A DNA stretch of 9,795 nucleotides from the NCBI GenBank assembly GCA_025352845.1, contig JANXSC010000434.1, forward strand, positions 1 through 9,795, written 5' to 3'. The position numbers and the translations under genes are program-made. The DNA is from Opitutaceae bacterium (GTDB lineage: Bacteria; Verrucomicrobiota; Verrucomicrobiia; Opitutales; Opitutaceae). The notes under the pieces are model-generated. The model saw only the letters and a list, made by a program, of their open reading frames with translations, did not search any database and had not been told where the DNA came from. Of the stretch, positions 1 to 6,361 are shown piece after piece (the stretch's first letter is position 1; each line of letters starts with the position of its first letter).

Positions 1-1574
1 CGCCGAACTGGATCAACACGTACCGGCACTGGATGGAAAACATCCAGGACTGGTGCATCAGCCGCCAGCTCTGGTGGGGGCATCGGATCCCCGTGTGGTA
101 TCGCAAGGGTCTCGATAAGGAAAAACTCACCGAGGCCGACATCGCTGATCCGAAAAAAGTCCATGTCTCGCTCGCCGGCCCCGCCGATCCAGAGAACTGG
201 GTGCAGGTCGACGTGCTCGACACGTGGGCCTCGTCGTGGCTCTGGCCCTTCGCGACGATGGGCTGGCCCGACAAGGAGAAGATGCAGGCGCAGGGTCTCG
301 ATTATTTTTATCCGACGACGACGCTCGTGACCGGGCCCGACATCATTTTCTTCTGGGTCGCGCGCATGATCATGGCCGGCCTCGAATTCATGCGGCCCGG
401 CGAATCGATCGAGCGGCGGATTCCGTTCAAGCACGTTTATTTCACCGGCATCATCCGCGACCAGCAGGGCCGCAAGATGTCGAAGTCGCTCGGCAACTCG
501 CCCGACCCGCTCGACCTCATCGAGAAATATGGTGCCGACGGCCTCCGCTTTGGCATCGTGTCGATTGCGCCGCAGGGGCAGGACATCCGCTTTCAGGAAG
601 ACCGCATCGAGAGCGGGAAAAATTTCTGTAACAAGCTCTGGAACGCCTGCCGCTTCCGCCAGATGAGCGGGCCCGCCGGCGATAACTCCTCCGTTGCCGC
701 CATCGCCACGCGACTGGACGTTGCGAGCTTCGACGCCGACGACCACGCCATTCTCGACCGGATGCTCGCGACCACGCGCGAGGTTGATCGCTGCTTCGCC
801 GAGTTTGAGTTTAGCGCCGCAGTGCAGGCGCTCTACGGATTTTTCTGGAACGACTTTTGCGACTGGTATGTCGAGGTCTCGAAATCGAAGCTGCAGGATC
901 CCGCGACCAAGGCCAACTGTCTCGCCATCCAGGATCTCGTGCTGCGGCAGACGCTGCTGATGCTGCACCCATTCATTCCGTTCATCACTGAGGAACTCTG
1001 GCAGCAGCTCGGCTACGGCTCCGAGGGGAAATTCATCGAGGATGTGCGCCTCGAAAACGCCTCGCAGATCGCGACGACGTCCATCGCGCGCGGGCTCAGG
1101 CTCGACCTTGCCGCCGTGGCCTCGGTCGAGAAACTCAAGGCCTTCGTGTCGCAGACGCGCGCGCTCAAAGCCGACCACAATCTCGCGAGCCGCCGCGATG
1201 TGAAGCTCTTCGTGATCGCCGGCGACACGGAGTGGGCCGTCATTTCCGGCAACCTCGCGAAGCTCGTGCGCATGGCCGGTGCTGCGGAAATTACCCGCCG
1301 CGACCAAGTCGACGGCGCGCCCGCCGTCGTCACGCCGCTCGGCACCGTCTATCTCGATCTCGCCAGCACCGTCGATGTCGGCGCGGAGAAAATCCGCCTG
1401 ACCAAGGAACTCGATCAACTCATGAAGCACATCGCCGGCACCGAGGCCCGGCTCGCGAACGAAGCCTTCGTGAGCAAAGCCCCGCCCGCCGTCCTCGAAG
1501 GCGCCCGCAAACAACTCGCCGACCAAAAGGCGAAGCACGCGGAACTCGGGCGATTGTTGAAGGCGCTGGGTTGA
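1..1574 (+). CDS. valS: Valine--tRNA ligase, C-terminal part (5' end outside window)
   Basis: Class I aminoacyl-tRNA synthetase that charges tRNA-Val with valine in the cytoplasm. The reading frame is open from base 3, so the start and the N-terminal HIGH-type signature lie to the left of the window. Visible here are the catalytic-core segment WCISRQLWWGHRIPVWY (about 48-101), the DVLDTWASSWLWPF segment of the ValRS/IleRS/LeuRS family (about 210-250), and the ATP-binding KMSKS loop at 474-488 followed by LGNSPDPLDLIEKYGADGLR. A helical anticodon-binding domain follows (roughly 700-1130). The C-terminus (about 1387-1571) is rich in Lys, Glu, Leu and Ala and has the heptad look of the C-terminal coiled coil that separates ValRS from IleRS. 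No frameshift is seen. The next gene follows 27 bases later on the same strand and may be co-transcribed. The valine assignment rests on the coiled coil and the overall sequence. Confidence 0.95.
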   Translation, partial: PNWINTYRHWMENIQDWCISRQLWWGHRIPVWYRKGLDKEKLTEADIADPKKVHVSLAGPADPENWVQVDVLDTWASSWLWPFATMGWPDKEKMQAQGLDYFYPTTTLVTGPDIIFFWVARMIMAGLEFMRPGESIERRIPFKHVYFTGIIRDQQGRKMSKSLGNSPDPLDLIEKYGADGLRFGIVSIAPQGQDIRFQEDRIESGKNFCNKLWNACRFRQMSGPAGDNSSVAAIATRLDVASFDADDHAILDRMLATTREVDRCFAEFEFSAAVQALYGFFWNDFCDWYVEVSKSKLQDPATKANCLAIQDLVLRQTLLMLHPFIPFITEELWQQLGYGSEGKFIEDVRLENASQIATTSIARGLRLDLAAVASVEKLKAFVSQTRALKADHNLASRRDVKLFVIAGDTEWAVISGNLAKLVRMAGAAEITRRDQVDGAPAVVTPLGTVYLDLASTVDVGAEKIRLTKELDQLMKHIAGTEARLANEAFVSKAPPAVLEGARKQLADQKAKHAELGRLLKALG

Positions 1575-1601
1575 TCGCGCCGACTGCGTTCGCATTTCAC
1601 C

Positions 1602-2165
1602 ATGTCTACCTCACCCCGCATTCTCGCATTTTCCGGCAGTGCGCGCCGGGAGTCGCTCAATTCGAAACTTCTCTTGGTGGCCGTCGCGGCCGTTCGCGCG
1701 GCAGGAGCGGAGGTGACGGTGGTCAACTTTCGTGACCTGCCGCTGCCGCTCTACGATGGCGACCTCGAGGACAGCGGCGGCATGCCGGCGAATGGGCAGA
1801 AGCTGGTCGACCTCGTGGCGAGTCACGGCGGGTTGCTGATCGCGTCGCCGGAATACAATTCGCAGATCACGCCGCTGCTGAAGAACGCGATCGATTGGTG
1901 TTCGCGGGCGGACGTGAATCCTTTGCGCGGGCGGGTGGCGGCGGTGGTGTCGGCGTCGCCGGGGGCGTTTGGCGGGATTCGGTCGATGACGCTCGCGCGG
2001 CAGTTGCTCACCCACATGGGATGTCACGTGATTCCGGCGCAGTGCGTGTTGCCGCACGCGGACAAGGCGTTCGATGCCGCCGGGCAGTTGCTCGACGCGC
2101 GGGCGAAGAAGAATGTGGACGCGCTCGCGACGGAACTCGTGCGCGTCACAACGCGGCTGGCGTAG
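1602..2165 (+). CDS. NADPH-dependent FMN reductase-like flavoprotein
   Basis: A 187-residue protein with the flavodoxin-like fold of the NADPH-dependent FMN reductase / chromate-quinone reductase family (ArsH, ChrR and YieF relatives). Members bind FMN and use NAD(P)H to reduce flavins, quinones, azo dyes or metal oxyanions in the cytoplasm. The N-terminal beta strand RILAFSGSARRESLN carries the phosphate-binding motif GSxRxxSxN (residues 12-20). The flavin-contact motif SPEYN is at 82-86, followed by the usual LLKNAIDW helix, and a GAFGG loop is at 121-125. The length is typical for the family. ATG 1602 is the first start that keeps the whole first strand; no clear Shine-Dalgarno sequence precedes it. 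It follows valS by 27 bases, so read-through from valS is plausible. The physiological substrate cannot be told from sequence. Confidence 0.9.
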   Translation: MSTSPRILAFSGSARRESLNSKLLLVAVAAVRAAGAEVTVVNFRDLPLPLYDGDLEDSGGMPANGQKLVDLVASHGGLLIASPEYNSQITPLLKNAIDWCSRADVNPLRGRVAAVVSASPGAFGGIRSMTLARQLLTHMGCHVIPAQCVLPHADKAFDAAGQLLDARAKKNVDALATELVRVTTRLA

Positions 2166-2172
2166 CGCGCGT

Positions 2173-2279
2173 TTGCAAAATGTCGTTGGGGCAGGCCGGC
2201 GCGCTTGCGCGCGCCCAATCCCCGCTCGCAAGCGAGCTGACCTACGCGAACCGAAGTCAGCGCGATTGTTATTTTGCAA
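2173..2279. repeat. Intergenic palindrome cluster bounded by a 9-bp inverted repeat
   Basis: The convergent gap between the FMN reductase gene and the minus-strand gene is bounded by TTGCAAAAT (2173-2181) and its exact reverse complement ATTTTGCAA (2271-2279). Inside are two compact palindromes: GCGCGC-TT-GCGCGC (2199-2212) and GCTCGC-AA-GCGAGC (2224-2237). Each forms at least a 5-bp stem with a 4-base loop. Because both flanking genes end here, a bidirectional transcription-end structure is the simplest reading. A small non-autonomous element (107 bases with terminal inverted repeats) is an alternative, but I see no target-site duplication. Confidence 0.5.
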
Positions 2280-2304
2280 TCACGCCTTTGGCCTCCCGAG
2301 CTGA

Positions 2305-2931
2305 TTACGGCCGCAGCGGATCGTCGGGCGCGGTGGCGCGCGGAAGATCGTAGAACGGGTCGCGGTAGTAGCCACGGCCGCCCTTGATGTGCGACTCGCT
2401 GTAGCCGATCGTGATGGAGTAGTGGCGCTCGGGGTCTTCCATGGTGAGCACCATCGAGCCGGTTTTCTCGCTGTAGCCGCCGCTGCCCATGCCGTAGCTG
2501 AGGGAAAACGAGCCGTGGATCTCGCGCTCCTTTTTCTTCTCCTCGGCGATGATGCGTGGCGCGCGGGAAAGATAGACGGGCGGCGCAAGCAGCGTGCGCG
2601 CGAGGCGGGCGGCTTGGTGGCGGGCGACGAGTTCGTCGAGTTGCGCAACTTCGGCCACGGCGAGCGTGGCCAGACCGGCGGTCTGCCGTTCGCCGGCGGT
2701 GAGGCGCTGGGAAAAACGCGCGACTGTCTCGGCGGTGGCGGCGCGGGCCACCGTGTCGCGGCGGACGAGCGCATCGACCACCGCCACCTGATCGGAAGTG
2801 AGCTTGGCGAGGCCGGCGGCGGTGCGTTCGGTGGCGTTGAGCGCGACGGAGAAGCGCAGGTCGTCGTTGGCGGCGCGCACGGGCACCGCGAGCAGCGCGG
2901 TGACGGCGAGCACGAGCGACACGATCTTCAT
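2305..2931 (-). CDS. Exported protein of unknown function with a duplicated 40-residue repeat
   Basis: I do not recognise a named family. The 208-residue product starts with a Sec-type signal peptide (MKIVSLVLAVTALLAVPVRA, likely cut after Ala20). Two copies of a 40-residue unit follow, at about residues 26-65 and 72-111; 21 of 40 positions are identical, sharing RFS, an ER..AGLA core and D.LV.R. They look helical. A basic/acidic stretch (EEKKKERE, about 130-137) leads to a C-terminal part rich in Gly, Ser and Tyr with alternating hydrophobic residues (SFSLSYGMGSGGYSEKTGSM, then SITIGYSESH), suggesting beta strands. An in-frame ATG six codons upstream (2949) and a longer open frame to 3021 exist. 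I chose 2931 because it places the signal peptide at the N-terminus. The gene is divergent from the membrane protein gene at 3111 and convergent with the FMN reductase gene. The product probably lies in the periplasm or at the envelope. Confidence 0.75.
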   Translation of the reverse strand: MKIVSLVLAVTALLAVPVRAANDDLRFSVALNATERTAAGLAKLTSDQVAVVDALVRRDTVARAATAETVARFSQRLTAGERQTAGLATLAVAEVAQLDELVARHQAARLARTLLAPPVYLSRAPRIIAEEKKKEREIHGSFSLSYGMGSGGYSEKTGSMVLTMEDPERHYSITIGYSESHIKGGRGYYRDPFYDLPRATAPDDPLRP

Positions 2932-3110
2932 GGCGGCAAGCTGACGCATGAAGGGGAGGGACTCACGGAAATTCGTGCGGGTTCCCTTTTTCCTGGGGTG
3001 CGCCTCGGACCAAAGTGGCATTGCATCGAAAGCCGCGGTCGTCCGTCATGCCGCGCTTACCCCGGCACCCGCCCTTACCGACTCCCCTCCAACCCGCACC
3101 TCTCCCCGTC
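2932..3110. other. Divergent intergenic region, presumed to hold both promoters
   Basis: These 179 bases separate two divergently transcribed genes, so both promoters probably lie here. I could not find convincing -35/-10 pairs or Shine-Dalgarno sites on either strand. A small inverted repeat, CACG-GAAATT-CGTG (2964-2977), and a run of T (about 2987-2991) are the only visible structures. Both are too short to call an operator. Confidence 0.35.
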
Positions 3111-5375
3111 ATGCTTCCCTTTGCGCTCACGATTTTCACCGGTGCCTTTCTCCTCTTTCAGGTCCAGCCGCTGATCGGGAAATATATTTTGCCGTGGTTC
3201 GGTGGCGGACCGGGGGTGTGGACGACGTGCCTGCTGTTTTTCCAAACGCTCCTGCTCGGCGGCTACGCCTACGCCCACTTTTCCTCCACGCGGCTCAAGC
3301 CGCGGCAGCAGGTGATTCTGCATCTCGTCCTGCTCGCGCTGTCGCTGGCGTTGCTCCCCATCACGCCCTCGGCAGGCTGGAAAGATCACATCGCGGGCGA
3401 TCCGAATTGGCGGATTCTGCTCCTGCTCACCGTCACGATCGGGCTGCCGTATTTCGTGCTCTCGTCGACGGGACCGCTGATGCAGCAGTGGTTCAGTCAG
3501 ACGAATCCCGGCGTCTCGCCCTACCGGCTCTACGCGCTCTCCAACGTCGGCTCGCTGCTCGCACTGCTCAGCTACCCGATTTATTTCGAGGTGAAATTCT
3601 CGCGGCAGGTGCAGTCGCAGATGTGGTCTGCGGGGCTCGTGGCCTTCGTGCTTTTCTGCGGCTACTGCGCCTATCGCGTCTGGAAAAACGCCGCCGCGAC
3701 CTCGGCTGTCGGCGCATTTGAAACGGATTCCGCACCGCCAGCGGATGCAATGGCATCGATTCCCGCCACCGATAAATTGCTCTGGGTCGCGCTGCCGATG
3801 ATCGCGTCGATCCTGCTGCTCGCGACGACGAACAAGCTCTCGCAGGAAGTGGCGGTCATTCCGTTTCTCTGGGTGCTGCCGCTGAGCCTGTATCTGCTCA
3901 CGTTCATCATCTGCTTCGATCACGCGCGCTGGTATCACCGGGGTGTCTTTGTCTCGCTGCTCGTGGTCGGCGTCGCGGGCGTCTGCACGTTAATCCCGGC
4001 CGGAACCGATGCGCCGATGCGCCTCCAGATCGCGGGCTACACCGCCACACTCTTCTTCGCGTGCATGGTGTGCCACGGCGAACTCTACCGTTTGAAACCG
4101 CCACCGCGGCAGCTCACGTCGTATTTCCTGATGATCGCGGCGGGCGGCGCGCTCGGCGGCTTCTTCGTCGCGATCGCGGCGCCGGCGATCTTCAACGACT
4201 ATCGCGAACTCCAAATCGGCTACTGGCTCTTGTCCTATGGGCTCGGCGTCTTGTGCTTTCGCCATCGCAGTCGCGAGCTGGCGCTGGCCGCGGGCATCGG
4301 TGCCCTCGCGATCACGGTCGCGCTGCCGGGCCTGCGCTCGCTCTTTAGCGACAGCCCGGGAATCGGCGGGGAGTTCGCGACGTTTTTCAAGGAGCGCGCC
4401 TGGTATATCGTGGGCGGCGCGGTGGTGTTTGCCCTCTGTGTTTTCAATTTCCGCCGACGCGAGATCGAAGAGCAGTGGCAGCCGCGCATGGCCGGGTTCG
4501 TGATGGTGCTCTGCGTGCTGCTCGGCGCGGTGTTTGTGATGCAGTGGGACGAGCGCAGCACGGTGAAGACGATCACGGCGTCGCGGAATTTCTACGGCAC
4601 GCTCAAGGTCCTCGACTACTATCCCAACGATCCCGAGGACAACTACCGGCTGCTGCTCCACGGCGCGACGACGCACGGCATCCAGTTTACCAAGCCGGAA
4701 AAATCCGTGATGCCGACGACCTATTATACGGACAACAGCGGCGTCGGACGCGCGATGGTGGCGCTGCCGGAAACGCCGCGCCGCATCGGCCTCGTCGGCC
4801 TCGGCACGGGTTCGCTGGCGGTTTATGCGCGCGCCGGCGATTCGCTCCGCATCTACGAAATCAACCCGGCGGTGGAACAGCTCGCGCGGACGCAGTTCAA
4901 GTATCTCGAATACTGCCAGGGCAAGGTCGATGTCGTGATGGGTGACGCGCGCCTGATGATGGAGCGCGAATTGGAGGCGAAGAACTCGCAGCAATTCGAT
5001 TTGCTCGCGCTGGATGCGTTCAGCAGCGACGCGATTCCCGTGCACTTGCTGACCAAGGAGGCGTTCGAGATTTACTGGCAGCACCTCAAGCCCGATGGCG
5101 TGCTCGCCGTGCATATTTCCAACCGCTACCTCAACCTCCGCCCGGTCGTGGAAAAACTCGCCAAGCACTTCGACCTCGAGGCTGTGAGCATTTCCGACGA
5201 CAACGAGCCCGAGTGGTGGATCTACGCGACGACATGGGTGCTCGTGACGAAAAACAAGGCCTTTCTCCAAACGGAAAAAATCCGCGACGCCGCCGAGGCA
5301 CCGGAAACAGCGGGCAAGGACGCGCCGATGTGGACCGACGACTTCGCGAGCCTGTATTCGATTTTGAAGCAGTAG
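3111..5375 (+). CDS. Polytopic membrane protein fused to a spermidine-synthase-like domain
   Basis: A 754-residue protein of the 'fused MFS/spermidine synthase' type. Residues 1 to about 480 are strongly hydrophobic, with roughly 14 predicted membrane segments, beginning with MLPFALTIFTGAFLLFQVQP. The segment FQVQPLIGKYILPWFGG is typical of these N-termini. The C-terminal domain (about 500-754) is a Rossmann-type aminopropyl/methyltransferase domain. It has the nucleotide-binding loop VGLGTGS near residues 562-568, the acidic strand end IYEINP, and the family motif DAFSSDAIPVHLLT starting at Asp635, followed by LKPDGVLAVHISN. Such domains resemble polyamine aminopropyltransferases, but enzymatic activity of the membrane-fused group is not generally established, so I assign no reaction or gene symbol. 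ATG 3111 is preferred because the first membrane segment begins there. The open frame extends to an ATG at 3015, which would add a proline-rich, signal-less leader. It appears to stand alone. Confidence 0.87.
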   Translation: MLPFALTIFTGAFLLFQVQPLIGKYILPWFGGGPGVWTTCLLFFQTLLLGGYAYAHFSSTRLKPRQQVILHLVLLALSLALLPITPSAGWKDHIAGDPNWRILLLLTVTIGLPYFVLSSTGPLMQQWFSQTNPGVSPYRLYALSNVGSLLALLSYPIYFEVKFSRQVQSQMWSAGLVAFVLFCGYCAYRVWKNAAATSAVGAFETDSAPPADAMASIPATDKLLWVALPMIASILLLATTNKLSQEVAVIPFLWVLPLSLYLLTFIICFDHARWYHRGVFVSLLVVGVAGVCTLIPAGTDAPMRLQIAGYTATLFFACMVCHGELYRLKPPPRQLTSYFLMIAAGGALGGFFVAIAAPAIFNDYRELQIGYWLLSYGLGVLCFRHRSRELALAAGIGALAITVALPGLRSLFSDSPGIGGEFATFFKERAWYIVGGAVVFALCVFNFRRREIEEQWQPRMAGFVMVLCVLLGAVFVMQWDERSTVKTITASRNFYGTLKVLDYYPNDPEDNYRLLLHGATTHGIQFTKPEKSVMPTTYYTDNSGVGRAMVALPETPRRIGLVGLGTGSLAVYARAGDSLRIYEINPAVEQLARTQFKYLEYCQGKVDVVMGDARLMMERELEAKNSQQFDLLALDAFSSDAIPVHLLTKEAFEIYWQHLKPDGVLAVHISNRYLNLRPVVEKLAKHFDLEAVSISDDNEPEWWIYATTWVLVTKNKAFLQTEKIRDAAEAPETAGKDAPMWTDDFASLYSILKQ

Positions 5376-5449
5376 CTGAATCGGCGGGCGACTGTTTGAT
5401 TTTGCAGGGCGGGCTCTCCTGACTTCGCCGGCCTAGAGCGAGCGTTTAT

Positions 5450-5472
5450 AGGGCGGGTCTCTGCCCCGCCCT
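5450..5472. repeat. GC-rich hairpin downstream of the spermidine-synthase-like gene
   Basis: AGGGCGGG (5450-5457) pairs perfectly with CCCGCCCT (5465-5472) across a 7-base loop. It lies 75 bases beyond the stop codon of the upstream gene and could end its transcript. No U-run follows directly, so it is not a classical intrinsic terminator. Its shape resembles the hairpin at 9368-9389, suggesting a dispersed palindromic repeat. Confidence 0.55.
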
Positions 5473-5524
5473 GCTCTGATGGCAAGAGGGTCAAGCGGGA
5501 AAAAGCGTGGTTTGATTTATCTAC

Positions 5525-5547
5525 GGGTAAGAGGGAAAGGGGTTGGG
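5525..5547 (+). other. Putative G-quadruplex-forming sequence
   Basis: Four G-runs (5525-5527, 5533-5535, 5539-5542, 5545-5547) are separated by loops of 5, 3 and 2 bases, which satisfies the usual G3-N1-7 pattern on the plus strand. A T-rich tract (5551-5561) follows. It lies in non-coding DNA between the membrane protein gene and the transposase remnant. In DNA this GC-rich such runs can arise by chance, so a role is unproven. Confidence 0.4.
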
Positions 5548-5794
5548 TGGTTTTCTTTTTTAGCTGCTTGGTTTGGAGGGAGCGAGGCGCGGGGTGCGCC
5601 TGGATTGCGAAGGGTCTCACGTCCCGGACCTGAACGTGGCGGTCGTCCAAGTTAACCTGTTATCCGCGCGTGGTGGCGCCAGCGCCTGATGCTGGGGGCA
5701 AAGTGGAGGGCGAAAGGGACGGAGTGCATCGGCACAATTACCGGGCGGATTGGAGCCCAAGGGACGTGCCGGGCGCGCTTCCACTCCGAAAGTT

Positions 5795-6283
5795 TTACCC
5801 GCGCGTTGGCGCGGTCGGCTTCCGGAAAAAAAGCGGGGGTTGGCTCGGGCGGGCACCTCCGCCGGGACGATGAGGTGGAGTTTCTCGGGCGTGGTCTGGC
5901 CGGTCGCCCGGCGCCACAGGTCGACCGCGAGCTTGCGCCGCGCCGCGCGCGATCCCCGCGACCAGCGCTTTCACCGGCGGGTAGTCCGGCTGCCAGCGCG
6001 TCAGGCGCCACACCCGTTCGATGAGCAACGCGCGGTGCCGGCCGTAGCCGCACGGGCCCGCCTCGTAACACGCGTAGACTTGGCGGCCCGCCGCGAGGAG
6101 ACCGCGCACCAGCGTCCGCAACCCGGCGGTCGTCATTTTCTGGGGGCGGTGCGGCAACGCGCCGTCGAATTGCCCGCCCACGACCACGTCGCGCGCGGGC
6201 AAATCCATTCCCAGCTTGATCGATTCGGCCTTGGTTTCCACCAGGCGTTCCAGCAGTTTCGCAAAGCTGGCATTGTTTGTCAT
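5795..6283 (-). pseudogene. Decayed IS110-family-like transposase, internally deleted and frameshifted
   Basis: The N-terminal 85 or so residues (from ATG 6283) resemble the start of IS110-type DEDD transposases: a KLGMDL strand with the first acidic residue, then VYACYEAGPCGYGRHRAL, the typical YEAGPxGYxLxR signature. At about 6026-6034 this runs directly into what looks like the family's C-terminus (LIERVWRLTRWQPDYPPVKAL). The central few hundred residues with the remaining catalytic acidic residues and the serine-bearing domain are absent. After Gly114 (about 5942) the frame is wrong. The recognisable continuation ARRKLAVDLWRRATGQTTPEKLHLIV is in the next minus frame (about 5943-5866), which stays open to 5617. 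An intact family member has roughly 300-400 residues, so this copy cannot be active. The family call rests on motif recognition; a close relative within the DEDD group is possible. The matching IS ends were not found. Confidence 0.7.
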
Positions 6284-6286
6284 AGC

Positions 6287-6324
6287 GGCGGACAGGTTGG
6301 GCGTTTTTCGCCCGCTGGTCCGCC
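6287..6324. other. Imperfect stem-loop upstream of the transposase remnant
   Basis: GGCGGAC (6287-6293) pairs with GTCCGCC (6318-6324). Inside, GGGCG (6299-6303) pairs with CGCCC (6309-6313) around a TTTTT loop, with a bulge and internal loop between the two stems. It begins 4 bases upstream of the transposase start and ends 37 bases before the plus-strand hydrolase gene. In IS110 elements the non-coding end beside the transposase start can encode the structured bridge RNA, so this may be a remnant of it. It could equally be leader structure of the downstream gene. Confidence 0.45.
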
Positions 6325-6361
6325 TTCATGGCATCTGCTGCTGACCCCAACTCCCTCTCGC

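Larger units (their letters stand above)
5376..5616. other. Intergenic stretch without a convincing gene
   Basis: About 240 bases after the spermidine-synthase-like gene. It contains a strong GC hairpin (5450-5472), a partial copy of that hairpin's left arm with the same following bases (AGGGCGGGCTCT at 5406-5417), the octamer ATTTTGCA (5399-5406) that also forms one end of the inverted repeat near 2271, a G-quadruplex-type run (5525-5547) and a T-rich stretch (5551-5561). Open frames crossing it have no recognisable protein features. Confidence 0.6.

Noticed and set aside
3015..3110. Start of the membrane protein at ATG 3015
   Set aside because: The extra 32 residues are Pro/Arg-rich and precede a natural first membrane segment that starts at ATG 3111.
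3990..5270. A 426-codon minus-strand open frame opposite the spermidine-synthase-like gene
   Set aside because: Composition is that of a shadow frame (Arg, His and Glu-rich), with no domain or signal; the plus-strand protein is unambiguous.
5222..5650. A 142-codon minus-strand open frame across the gap after the spermidine-synthase-like gene
   Set aside because: Half of it is antisense to that gene and the rest crosses hairpins and a G-run; there is no recognisable family or signal peptide.
5600..5760. Possible tRNA or small structured RNA in the gap before the transposase remnant
   Set aside because: I found no cloverleaf pattern, no TTCRA-type T-loop in the right place and no strong extended stem.
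5750..6361. An N-terminal extension of the fusion protein by about 204 residues
   Set aside because: It would bury the signal peptide inside the protein and is read antisense to a recognisable transposase remnant; the extension has no protein-like features.
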